10,184 nucleotides of DNA from NCBI GenBank assembly GCA_021648585.1, contig JAKISM010000084.1, forward strand, positions 1 to 10,184, written 5' to 3'. The translations under genes were made by a program, and so were the position numbers. Below the pieces are notes generated by a model. The model was not told where the DNA came from. It worked only from the letters and a program-made list of their open reading frames with translations, and made no database searches. Positions 1 to 7,356 of the stretch are shown here, piece by piece; positions within the stretch are counted from its first letter, which is position 1, and each line of letters opens with the position of its first letter. Origin of the DNA: Devosiaceae bacterium. GTDB taxonomy: Bacteria > Pseudomonadota > Alphaproteobacteria > Rhizobiales > Devosiaceae.

Positions 1-1529
1 AAGATGTAAAATCAGTAGAAATTGCAGGGCCCGGATTTATCAATATAAGACTAAAGAGCCATGTTTGGCATCAGGTATTAGCCTCAATTCTTGAACTTGG
101 AAATGAATATGGGCGCTCTGATATTGGCAAGGGGGAAAAGGTCAATATTGAATATGTTTCAGCCAATCCAACAGGGCCTATGCATGTTGGGCATACTCGG
201 GGCGCGGTTTTTGGTGATGCGCTCGCCTCATTAATGCAGTTTGTCAATTATAATGTAACACGAGAATATTACGTCAATGATGCTGGCGGACAAGTTGATA
301 TTTTAGCAAAATCCGCATTTTTGCGTTACCGTGAAGCTTTAGGCGAAGATATTGGAAAAATCCCTGAAGGCCTATATCCGGGTGATTATTTAGTGCCAGT
401 GGGGCAAGCACTTGTTAGTGAATTTGGCAAAACCTTATTAGATATGCCTGAAAAACAATGGCTAGAATTGGTTAAATCACGAGTGCTTGATGCGATGCTT
501 GATCTCATCAAACAAGATTTAGCAAAATTAAATATTGAACATGAGATATTCTTTTCAGAAAAAACTTTGCACGGGAAAAATGGTGAAATTGCTAAAACCA
601 TTGCTTGGCTTGAGGAGCAAGATTTAGTCTATCAAGGCAAATTAGAGCCGCCAAAAGGCAAGACACCAGAGGATTGGGAAGATAGAGAGCAAACGCTTTT
701 TAGAGCATCAAATTTTGGCGATGACACCGATAGGGCATTAGTAAAATCTGATGGCTCATACACATATTTTGCTTCTGATATTGCTTACCATAGAGAAAAA
801 TACATACGTGGGTTTAATCATCAAATTGTGGTGCTAGGTGCGGATCATTCAGGCTATATAAAACGCTTAAAAGCAGCAGTTAAAGCTATTTCAGATGGCG
901 AGGCGGATGTTGATGTACGAATTTGCCAGCTTGTTCGCCTGCTTCGCAATGGCCAGCAGATAAAAATGTCAAAACGCTCAGGTGAATTAGTAACTTTAGC
1001 AGAAGTTGTTGACGAGGTTGGCTCAGACGCTGTGCGCTTTATGTTGTTATTTAGACGCAATGATGTGCCGCTAGATTTTGATTTTGCTTTGGTAAAAGAG
1101 CAAACCAGAGATAATCCAGTTTTTTATGTGCAATATGCTCATGCAAGAGCTTGTTCTATCTTTAGAACTGCCAAAAAAGAGTTGCCAGACATGGATATAG
1201 GGGAGGCGGCATTAAAAAAAGCAGATATTTCATTAGCTGATTCACCAGAAGAACTAGAGCTAATTAGTATAATTGCGCAATATCCAAGATTAATTGCAAT
1301 AGCCGCAAAAGCACATGAGCCACACAAAATTGCCTTTTATATTCATGAGGTTGCCAAAGGCTTGCATAAGTTTTGGGCGAAGGGAAAAGAAAACCCAAAT
1401 TTACGGTTTGTTAATGCAAATAGTTTGAATGTAACATTAACGAGGTTGGCTTTAGTTCACGCTGTAAATGTGGTACTAAAAAGCGGCTTGGCAATATTAG
1501 GGGTTAACGCACCAGAAAAACTTTCATAA
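1..1529 (+). CDS. argS: Arginyl-tRNA synthetase, 5'-truncated by window edge
   Basis: Cytoplasmic class I aminoacyl-tRNA synthetase that attaches arginine to tRNA-Arg using ATP. The frame is open from the first complete codon at position 3, with no stop upstream of the first ATG at 180. That ATG is internal: the preceding residues (NIEYVSANPTGP) lead straight into the HIGH-type motif HVGH at 183-194. The second class I signature is KMSKR at 963-977. The stretch VQYAHAR near 1126-1146 opens the C-terminal DALR anticodon-binding helical domain, and the protein ends in the family-typical GLAILGVNAPEKL. The N-terminal Add-1 domain lies mostly outside the window. The stop is TAA at 1527-1529. It is followed by 79 bp with no gene before the SPOR-protein gene on the same strand, the usual alphaproteobacterial neighbour. 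Identity is secure; only the start is missing. Confidence 0.97.
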   Translation, partial: DVKSVEIAGPGFINIRLKSHVWHQVLASILELGNEYGRSDIGKGEKVNIEYVSANPTGPMHVGHTRGAVFGDALASLMQFVNYNVTREYYVNDAGGQVDILAKSAFLRYREALGEDIGKIPEGLYPGDYLVPVGQALVSEFGKTLLDMPEKQWLELVKSRVLDAMLDLIKQDLAKLNIEHEIFFSEKTLHGKNGEIAKTIAWLEEQDLVYQGKLEPPKGKTPEDWEDREQTLFRASNFGDDTDRALVKSDGSYTYFASDIAYHREKYIRGFNHQIVVLGADHSGYIKRLKAAVKAISDGEADVDVRICQLVRLLRNGQQIKMSKRSGELVTLAEVVDEVGSDAVRFMLLFRRNDVPLDFDFALVKEQTRDNPVFYVQYAHARACSIFRTAKKELPDMDIGEAALKKADISLADSPEELELISIIAQYPRLIAIAAKAHEPHKIAFYIHEVAKGLHKFWAKGKENPNLRFVNANSLNVTLTRLALVHAVNVVLKSGLAILGVNAPEKLS

Positions 1530-1608
1530 TTCAGGCACATTGCTGTGTAAAACAAAACCATACCAAGTTTTAGGTTTTGTGAATTAGTTAAGTAAAAGGT
1601 GTATAAAG

Positions 1609-3603
1609 ATGGGTACTGTGCGCATGTCGAAAGATTTTGAACAGACAAATGAGTCCGATGATTTAATTGCAGAATTAGCACGTTTAATGGCTGAAGATGC
1701 ACGTGATGGAAGTAATCAATCACAAGAATTTCCTATGCCAGCTGCTAATGATGAAGTGCTGGTAAATGAAAGTGAGAGTGCGCCAGATGTCGAGCAAACT
1801 CCAATCCCTCAAATTGATAAGAGCCTAGACAATGTTTTAAGCGCGAGCGAGAGATTAAGCGTTACTCGTTCGGCAAAAGAAATTGTTACTAATGAAATAG
1901 GTGTTGATGAGCAAAGCCTAACCGTTGACGCTTTTGAAGAAGAAACTGTTGCACAAACAGCAGAAGTGGCAAACGAGCCAGAGTTTCTTAGTCCGCTAGA
2001 GGGTACAAAAGAGAGTGCAGATCCAATAGCAGATCTTATTTTTGCGCAACTTGGAGTGCAAGGGGCTGGAGTGCAAGAGGCTGGAGCACAAGAGATTGGA
2101 GCACAAGAGGCAACGGATTCATTTACAGATTCCTTAGAAGAGAAACACAACTCTTTCAATGCGCAAGATGAGATTGAACAGCCTCAGCCAGACTTAGAAT
2201 CAACAGCGGATAATTTTGCAAATGACCCAGTTATTGACCCAGTCATTAGTTTGGGTGAAGAAAATGCTGGTAAAACTAGTGCTGAGCAAATTGTACAGGT
2301 TGAACAACCTGCTCCTTTATTTGCACCACAAGCGAATAAAGATGTCCGCCCTATTGCACAACAACAAGAAATTGATCCGCTTACAGAAATTGAAAACCTA
2401 ATTGGCGAAGCCGTTCGTGACAATGCTAAACCTCAAGAAATTCCAGAGCCTATTATATCAGATGTGAATTTTGAAAACCCTTCTAACTCTATTGATGAAG
2501 CATCATTTGCAGCAGAATCAGCTATTTTAGCTACTGCTACAGATAGTCAAAATCCTGAAAGCTCTTTACAGTCAGCACAAAATGTTGATGAACATCAAGC
2601 AACAAACCAACCGCAAAAATCTTCTTTCCTACGTTCAATTTTAGGGCCTTCAGTTGCAGGAGCGATTTTATTAGTTGGAGGTTTTGGTGTTTATTATTAC
2701 CTAAATCAAGGCGATAATAATGGCACAATACCAGTGCTAAGTGCCGATGGCACTCCAGAAAAAATTATACCACAAACAACTGCTACGGATAATACATCGC
2801 AATCAGTAGTTATGGATAAGCTTTCAGGTGAGGGTAACTCCACTGAATCTGAGCAATTAGTTTCTCGTGATGAAAGTCTAAATAACGATCCAATAGCAAG
2901 AGTAATTGCAACTAACGAAACTACTCCGTCAGGTATTGCTAATCGTAAAGTGCGCACTGTAACAGTGCGGCCAGATGGCACAATCATTAGTGGTGATAGT
3001 GCTAGAGCTGGTAGTGAGGCATTGCCAGTTGATAGGCCAAATGTTCCTGTTTTGCCAGCTAACCCAACAAATCCTGCGGCATTACAAGTAGGCCAACCGG
3101 TTGCTTCAGAGCAATCACCTCAAATTGCAATAACAACCACTGCCCCTGCTTCAACCGTAGTTGCTGTTGCGCCTAATCCTGCCTCACGTCCTGCAACTCC
3201 TGTTGCTACTCCTGCAATAACTGGTGCACCACCTGCAAATTCAGGAGCGGTAAACTTATTAGCAAATTCAGCAAGTCAAAGCGTAGCAACTACTCCAGTC
3301 ACTCAAATTATTACTACAGGTCTTGCATCTGGAACAGGCTCTGTATCTGGAACTAGCGCTGCTGCCTATGTTCAGGTTTCATCGCAACGTTCTGAGGAAG
3401 TTGCAAGAAGATCTCTTAGTGAAATTCAAACAAGGTTTTCTTCAGTGATTGGCGGTAGTCCGCTTGAAGTGCAACGAGCAGATCTTGGTGATAGAGGTAT
3501 TTATTACCGTGTGCGTATTCCAGCAGATTCTGTAACATCAGCTAATCAATTATGTAATAATCTTAAACAAGCTGGTGGTGATTGTTTCGTTCGCACTGAT
3601 TAA
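1609..3603 (+). CDS. Membrane-anchored SPOR-domain protein
   Basis: Probable inner-membrane, division-associated protein; SPOR domains bind denuded glycan strands of septal peptidoglycan. The 664-residue chain has a long acidic, Glu/Gln/Asn-rich cytoplasmic region (about 1-340), one transmembrane helix (about 347-365, rich in Ala, Leu, Gly and Val), a periplasmic low-complexity Pro/Ala/Thr/Ser linker (about 390-580), and a C-terminal SPOR domain (about 585-664, starting AAYVQVSSQRS). The linker keeps two short blocks I recognise from alphaproteobacterial homologues, near residues 372-389 (IPVLSADGTPEKI) and 445-461 (VRTVTVRPDGTIIS). Residues 149-168 form four GxQEx pentads encoded by tandem 15-bp repeats. 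The start at 1609 has an AAAGG ribosome site 8-9 bases upstream; a second in-frame ATG at 1624 is possible. It sits between argS and scpA as in relatives, but nagZ does not follow it. Function is inferred from domain layout only. Confidence 0.9.
   Translation: MGTVRMSKDFEQTNESDDLIAELARLMAEDARDGSNQSQEFPMPAANDEVLVNESESAPDVEQTPIPQIDKSLDNVLSASERLSVTRSAKEIVTNEIGVDEQSLTVDAFEEETVAQTAEVANEPEFLSPLEGTKESADPIADLIFAQLGVQGAGVQEAGAQEIGAQEATDSFTDSLEEKHNSFNAQDEIEQPQPDLESTADNFANDPVIDPVISLGEENAGKTSAEQIVQVEQPAPLFAPQANKDVRPIAQQQEIDPLTEIENLIGEAVRDNAKPQEIPEPIISDVNFENPSNSIDEASFAAESAILATATDSQNPESSLQSAQNVDEHQATNQPQKSSFLRSILGPSVAGAILLVGGFGVYYYLNQGDNNGTIPVLSADGTPEKIIPQTTATDNTSQSVVMDKLSGEGNSTESEQLVSRDESLNNDPIARVIATNETTPSGIANRKVRTVTVRPDGTIISGDSARAGSEALPVDRPNVPVLPANPTNPAALQVGQPVASEQSPQIAITTTAPASTVVAVAPNPASRPATPVATPAITGAPPANSGAVNLLANSASQSVATTPVTQIITTGLASGTGSVSGTSAAAYVQVSSQRSEEVARRSLSEIQTRFSSVIGGSPLEVQRADLGDRGIYYRVRIPADSVTSANQLCNNLKQAGGDCFVRTD
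2053..2112 (+). repeat. Four tandem 15-bp repeats inside the SPOR gene
   Basis: Units start at 2053, 2068, 2083 and 2098, each of the form GGAGYRCAAGRGRYW with few differences. They stay in frame and encode GVQGA, GVQEA, GAQEI and GAQEA in the acidic cytoplasmic region of the SPOR protein. The pattern fits replication-slippage expansion in a low-complexity region. Confidence 0.85.
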
Positions 3604-3653
3604 TAACTTTCAAAATTCAAGCAATGAACATTTTTTATTAGCCTATTAAATTG

Positions 3654-3672
3654 AACTTGTTCAAGTTTTTTT
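3654..3672 (+). terminator. Weak Rho-independent terminator candidate after the SPOR gene
   Basis: AACTT (3654-3658) and AAGTT (3663-3667) can pair around a GTTC loop, and a run of seven T (3666-3672) follows directly. The stem is short and AT-rich, so termination would be inefficient. It lies 50 bp after the SPOR stop and 62 bp before scpA, the right place to separate two transcription units. Confidence 0.3.
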
Positions 3673-3734
3673 GCGTAATTGCTAATATATCATAAAAATC
3701 TTTGCATTTATCACTAAATTTTATAAAAGCAATT

Positions 3735-4538
3735 ATGGTAAGTGATAATAAAGATTGGCTAGAGCAAGAACAGAGCACTCAAGGTGATAGTGGTGTTGTG
3801 CAAGATGATAGTATTATGTATGTGGACATAAAGGGCTATGAAGGCCCGCTTGATTTATTGTTAGATCTTGCCCGCAAGCAAAAAGTTGATTTAGCAAATA
3901 TCTCTATTTTAGCGCTAGCTGAGCAATATCTTGAATTTATAGAAAAAATTAGAAAAAGTCGCATAGATATCGCAGCTGATTATTTAGTAGTTGCTGCATG
4001 GCTTGCCTATCTTAAAAGCCGCCTTATGGTGCCACAAGCCCCATCAGATGACGAGCCAAGCGGTGAGATGTTAGCGGCCATGTTGCAATTTCGCCTCAAG
4101 CGTCTTGAGGCAATGCGCAATGCTGGTGGTCAACTAATCAATCGAGCAAGATTGGGCAGACAAATATTTGCTCGAGGAGCGCCAGAGCAAATAATAATAA
4201 CTAATTCGCAAATTTATGAGGCAAATCTTTATGATTTACTCAAAGCATATTCTGAGCAAAGAGAAAAAAATATAAAATCAAACTATGCCCCAAAAAGACG
4301 AAACGTTTGGGCATTGCAAGATGCACGAGATATTTTGCAACGTCTAATAGGTGATAGTATGGATTGGGTTTCTTTAGATAATTATCTAATTAAATATCTA
4401 GCCAAAGAAGAAGATTATACCACAATAATTGCATCTAGTTTTACTGCCTCCCTTGAATTAGTGCGTGAAGGGCATGTAGAACTAAAACAATCAGCGCATT
4501 TTAAGCCATTATTAATGCGCCGTGCTAAAAATAATTGA
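3735..4538 (+). CDS. scpA: Segregation and condensation protein A (kleisin)
   Basis: ScpA is the kleisin subunit that bridges the two heads of the SMC dimer and, with ScpB, compacts and segregates the chromosome. At the ATG chosen here the protein is 267 residues. The N-terminal SMC-neck-binding region carries the family block GYEGPLDLLLDLARKQKVDL (about 34-53), followed by ISILALAEQYLEFI and AADYLVVAAWLAYLKSRLM, all typical of ScpA. The C-terminal part forms the winged-helix cap-binding domain. The frame could extend to a TTG at 3702, adding 11 residues, but no ribosome site precedes that codon. The ATG at 3735 has only a weak purine stretch (AAAAG) upstream yet gives the normal family length. 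scpB begins 11 bp after the stop, so the two are co-transcribed. In many alphaproteobacteria nagZ lies immediately upstream; here it is missing. Confidence 0.95.
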   Translation: MVSDNKDWLEQEQSTQGDSGVVQDDSIMYVDIKGYEGPLDLLLDLARKQKVDLANISILALAEQYLEFIEKIRKSRIDIAADYLVVAAWLAYLKSRLMVPQAPSDDEPSGEMLAAMLQFRLKRLEAMRNAGGQLINRARLGRQIFARGAPEQIIITNSQIYEANLYDLLKAYSEQREKNIKSNYAPKRRNVWALQDARDILQRLIGDSMDWVSLDNYLIKYLAKEEDYTTIIASSFTASLELVREGHVELKQSAHFKPLLMRRAKNN

Positions 4539-4549
4539 TATGAGAAAAA

Positions 4550-5215
4550 ATGAATAGCGAAACAATAAATAGAAATAACGAAGATGATAGGCCTGATTTA
4601 GAGCTTAGAAATTTACGCATAATTGAGGCGCTAATTTTTGCCTCTGAAAAACCAGTCGCCCCTAAAGATTTGCAGCCATATTTAAGCGATATGGCCAATA
4701 TTGATGCTTTGCTTGAAGAATTATCTAAGCTTTATAAGGGGCGAGGGGTTAATTTGGTCAAGCGAGGCGATGAATGGGCTTTTCGCACCGCTGATGACCT
4801 ATCGTTTTTGTTACGAAAAGATAATGTTGAAACTCGCCCCCTATCACGTGCATCATTAGAAACCCTATCTATCATTGCCTATCACCAGCCAACAACTCGT
4901 GCTGAAATTGAAGAGGTAAGAGGAGTTTCAGCAGGGCGAGGGACGCTTGATATTTTAATGGAGGCGGGGTGGATTAAGATGCGTGGCCGCCGCAGAACTC
5001 CGGGCCGCCCAGTGACTTATGGCACTACTGCTGAGTTTTTAGATCATTTTTCTTTAGAGAGCCTCGCTGATTTACCTGGCCTTGAAGAACTTAAAGGATC
5101 AGGTCTATTATCAAATAGATTGCCATCTAATATACAAATCCCAATGCCATTTGATGGGCCACTTCGTGATGATGAAGATCCGTTAGATGAGTTTGATGAT
5201 GATGAAGAAGAATAA
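4550..5215 (+). CDS. scpB: Segregation and condensation protein B
   Basis: ScpB forms a dimer of tandem winged-helix proteins that binds the central part of ScpA in the SMC condensin complex. The 221-residue product carries the first winged helix at about 20-95 (LRIIEALIFASEKPV) and the second at about 100-165. The second contains the diagnostic run ETLSIIAYHQPTTRAEIEE, then RGVS and PGRPVTYGTT. LADLPGLEEL follows, and the protein ends in a very acidic tail (about 205-221, mostly Asp and Glu). The start ATG has a GAGA purine site 4 bases upstream. The gene is 11 bp downstream of scpA. Its TAA stop overlaps the ATG of the next gene by one base (TAATG at 5213-5217), which suggests translational coupling with an ABC ATPase of unrelated function. 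Confidence 0.96.
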   Translation: MNSETINRNNEDDRPDLELRNLRIIEALIFASEKPVAPKDLQPYLSDMANIDALLEELSKLYKGRGVNLVKRGDEWAFRTADDLSFLLRKDNVETRPLSRASLETLSIIAYHQPTTRAEIEEVRGVSAGRGTLDILMEAGWIKMRGRRRTPGRPVTYGTTAEFLDHFSLESLADLPGLEELKGSGLLSNRLPSNIQIPMPFDGPLRDDEDPLDEFDDDEEE

Positions 5216-6366
5216 TGAATTCTCAAATTAAAAATGATCAAGCTGATATTGGTAATCCCAAACCTGATAGTCCAAAGCCTTCTAACTTAAAGTGGGGTAG
5301 GCGGGGCACTGCAGGTGTTAGTTTTGCATCCACTATAAGTTTTGACAAAGTTGATGTCATCTTAGGTGGCAAAAAAATACTCAATCAACTTGATTTAACC
5401 TTGCTTAGAGGAGAAATTGTTTGCTTATTGGGAGAATCTGGCTCTGGGAAATCCACAATATTGCGTATCATTGCAGGTATCCAACAAATTGATTCAGGCA
5501 CTGTTTCTATTAATAAAACTGTAGTTTCTGACGCTAATTATAATTTAGAGCCGCAAAAGCGAGGTGTTGGCCTGATGTTCCAAGATTTTGCGCTTTTCCC
5601 GCACCTTACTTTGCTAGAGAATGTAGCTTTTGGACTATCAAATCTAAAAAACACTGAAAAATATCGACAAGCAAATGCAGCTTTATTGCGGGTTGGTCTT
5701 AGTGGACGAGAAAATGATTATCCGCATATGCTATCAGGCGGGCAGCAACAAAGATTAGCTTTAGCAAGAACTATTGCGCCACGTCCCGGTGTTATAATGC
5801 TAGACGAGCCATTTTCGGGTCTTGATTCTAAAATGCGTGAAACTGTTCGAGCCGAAACTTTGGCTGTTTTAAGAGAAATAAATGCTACAACTATCATTGT
5901 AACGCATGATCCAGAAGAGGCAATGTTGTTGGGCGATAAGATAATTTTGCTTAGAAATGGCCAAGTTATACAAAATGACAGTTCAATTAATGTTTATCAT
6001 CACCCTATTGATATTGAAGTGGCACGTTTTCTTTCGCCAGTTAGTGAAATTATTGGTATGGTTAAAAATGGCCAAGTTGAAACCCCGCTTGGAGCAATTA
6101 AAACACCAAAAAAGCCAGATGGGCAAAAAGTTATTATTGCTATTCGACCTGTTGATGCCATTGAAATGTATGATAAAAAGCCCGGAACAAGGGGGCGATT
6201 AATTTCAAAAAGAGAAGCGCTTGGGGTAGATATATATGAAGTGCAAGTAGAGCATATGGAGCAACTAATTAGTGTTAGACAACGCTCAAATCCAAACTTT
6301 CTTGTTGGCAGTGATGTCTTTTTACGAATAAATATGCAACATGTCCTTGTTTTTGACCAAGAATAG
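5215..6366 (+). CDS. ABC transporter ATP-binding protein, FbpC/PotA type with TOBE domain
   Basis: ATPase subunit of an importer of the iron(III)/polyamine/putrescine/molybdate group, acting on the cytoplasmic face of the inner membrane. All motifs are intact in 383 residues: Walker A GESGSGKST (73-81), Q-loop Gln123 in MFQDFALFPH, signature LSGGQ (173-177), Walker B VIMLDE (193-198), D-loop SGLD (201-204) and H-loop His231. Residues about 270-383 match the length and position of the C-terminal TOBE regulatory/substrate-sensing domain. The phrase LALARTIAPRP is typical of the FbpC side of the family, but the substrate cannot be assigned. About 38 residues, polar and Pro/Lys-rich, precede the first ABC strand, longer than usual. 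No in-frame ATG occurs between residue 1 and residue 121, which supports the TAATG start. No permease or binding-protein gene is adjacent, so partners must be encoded elsewhere. It is the unexpected gene between scpB and tatA. Confidence 0.93.
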   Translation: MNSQIKNDQADIGNPKPDSPKPSNLKWGRRGTAGVSFASTISFDKVDVILGGKKILNQLDLTLLRGEIVCLLGESGSGKSTILRIIAGIQQIDSGTVSINKTVVSDANYNLEPQKRGVGLMFQDFALFPHLTLLENVAFGLSNLKNTEKYRQANAALLRVGLSGRENDYPHMLSGGQQQRLALARTIAPRPGVIMLDEPFSGLDSKMRETVRAETLAVLREINATTIIVTHDPEEAMLLGDKIILLRNGQVIQNDSSINVYHHPIDIEVARFLSPVSEIIGMVKNGQVETPLGAIKTPKKPDGQKVIIAIRPVDAIEMYDKKPGTRGRLISKREALGVDIYEVQVEHMEQLISVRQRSNPNFLVGSDVFLRINMQHVLVFDQE

Positions 6367-6381
6367 CAATATCTGTATTAT
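6353..6381 (+). promoter_or_regulatory. Strong sigma70-type promoter for tatABC
   Basis: TTGACC at 6353-6358 and TATTAT at 6376-6381 are separated by exactly 17 bp and each differs from the consensus by one base. The predicted transcription start is near 6388, about 37 bp before tatA. The -35 box lies inside the last codons of the ABC ATPase gene. A small inverted repeat, AGCCA/TGGCT (6387-6391 and 6395-6399), falls right at the predicted transcript 5' end; it could be a 5' stabilising hairpin or an operator half-site pair. This is inferred from sequence pattern only. Confidence 0.6.
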
Positions 6382-6424
6382 AGAGTAGCCATAATGGCTT
6401 TAAGTAACTAGTGGAGAATATCAA

Positions 6425-6643
6425 ATGAATCCTGGACCATGGGGAATCCTAATCATCGTTGTTGCAGTACTTTTATTATTTGGGCGAGGTAAAATCGCTG
6501 GAATGATGGGCGAAGTAGCGAACGGCATTAAATCGTTTCAAAAAGGTCTTAAAGACGACCCAGATAAGCCAATGGAAACTATTGATGCAACAGCTAAGAG
6601 TGAAAAAGATTCTGAAACTGTTAAAAAAGACAAAGACGCTTAA
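6425..6643 (+). CDS. tatA: Sec-independent translocase subunit TatA
   Basis: TatA is the small subunit that oligomerises with TatBC to let folded twin-arginine precursors cross the inner membrane. The 72-residue protein has the standard plan: a short polar N-terminus, one transmembrane helix (about 5-19), the hinge and diagnostic FGRGKI (19-24), an amphipathic helix (about 25-42, including GEVANGIKSFQKGL), and a charged, disordered tail rich in Lys, Asp and Glu. The start is well supported by GGAGA at 6413-6417, seven bases upstream. It is the first gene after the predicted promoter and is followed after 52 bp by tatB. Length and motifs match alphaproteobacterial TatA; FGRGKI rather than TatB's GPKDLP separates the two paralogues. 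Confidence 0.96.
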   Translation: MNPGPWGILIIVVAVLLLFGRGKIAGMMGEVANGIKSFQKGLKDDPDKPMETIDATAKSEKDSETVKKDKDA

Positions 6644-6695
6644 GTCTATTAAGTCTTGTAGCTAACCAGCTCATGCTGACAATAAGGATTAGACT

Positions 6696-7343
6696 ATGTT
6701 AAGTTTTGGCTGGCCCGAAATGATGATCGTTGCGGCTGCTGCACTGATTATTGTTGGGCCAAAAGATCTGCCGCTTCTATTGCGCAATATTGGCCGTGTG
6801 GTTGGTAAAGTGCGTCGTATGGGCAATGATTTCAAAGGCGAGCTTAACAAAGTTGCAGCGCTTGATGATATTAAAGATATCAAAAAATCCATCACCCAAC
6901 CGCTTAGTGATACTCACGCTGATATTGAAAAAGAATTTAACAAAATCAATATAGATGGATCTGTCGAGCCAAGTGGTGTGATGGGATCTAGCGACTTTGA
7001 TGCGACAAATGTCTATGATGATATCAAAGCAGCAACTGCCAAATCCAAAATAGAAGTAGAGCCCAAAACAGAAGAAGTGAGCGCCGCAAGAGCAAGCATG
7101 GCGGCAAGCGTAACTAACACCACTGCCGCAAATAAAGCTAAAGCCCAAGCGAAAGCTAAAGCCCAAGCGAAAGAAAAAGCAGAGCAGGCAGTTACCAAAA
7201 AGCCAGCAACAAAAAGTAGTAAAAAAACTAGCAAGAAAGCTACTAGCTCGCCCACGACCAAGACTAATGCTAAGACTAAAAAAACTACCAAGCGCAAAGC
7301 CCCTACTAAAAAGACAGCAAAAGCTGCAACTAAATCTGAATAG
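6696..7343 (+). CDS. tatB: Sec-independent translocase subunit TatB with long Lys/Ala-rich tail
   Basis: TatB pairs with TatC to form the receptor for twin-arginine signal peptides. In 215 residues the N-terminus has the conserved Glu8 and a transmembrane helix (about 6-20). GPKDLP (21-26) follows, then the amphipathic helix with GRVVGKVRRM (about 33-42), all clearly TatB. Residues about 55-125 are a mixed-charge helical stretch. Residues about 129-215 are a strongly basic Ala/Lys/Thr tail resembling histone H1-like bacterial tails, with a perfect 18-bp tandem repeat encoding AKAQAK twice (148-159). Long Lys/Ala-rich tails occur in other alphaproteobacterial TatB proteins, so the tail is notable rather than unique. 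AAGGA at 6684-6688 sits seven bases before the start. tatC begins 13 bp after the stop. Confidence 0.96.
   Translation: MLSFGWPEMMIVAAAALIIVGPKDLPLLLRNIGRVVGKVRRMGNDFKGELNKVAALDDIKDIKKSITQPLSDTHADIEKEFNKINIDGSVEPSGVMGSSDFDATNVYDDIKAATAKSKIEVEPKTEEVSAARASMAASVTNTTAANKAKAQAKAKAQAKEKAEQAVTKKPATKSSKKTSKKATSSPTTKTNAKTKKTTKRKAPTKKTAKAATKSE
7137..7172 (+). repeat. Perfect 18-bp tandem duplication in tatB
   Basis: GCTAAAGCCCAAGCGAAA occurs at 7137-7154 and again immediately at 7155-7172 with no differences. It encodes AKAQAK twice in the disordered basic tail. The identity at third codon positions suggests a recent slippage duplication. Confidence 0.9.
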
Positions 7344-7356
7344 AAGTTAGAATTTT

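Noticed and set aside
180..182. ATG at 180 as the argS start
   Set aside because: The frame is open and clearly ArgS upstream (NIEYVSANPTGP); starting here would remove residues next to the HIGH-type motif.
1552..1580. Inverted repeat ACAAAACC / GGTTTTGT between argS and the SPOR gene, a possible terminator
   Set aside because: The loop is 13 nt, the stem is AT-rich and no T tract follows the 3' arm, so termination is not supported.
3702..3734. TTG start adding 11 residues to ScpA
   Set aside because: No ribosome site precedes it, the added residues are not ScpA-like, and the ATG at 3735 gives the usual length.
6642..6678. Short direct repeat TAAGTCT and a CAGC/GCTG pair in the tatA-tatB gap as an attenuator
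   Set aside because: The stem is only four pairs and no T tract or leader logic is visible; it is compatible with chance.
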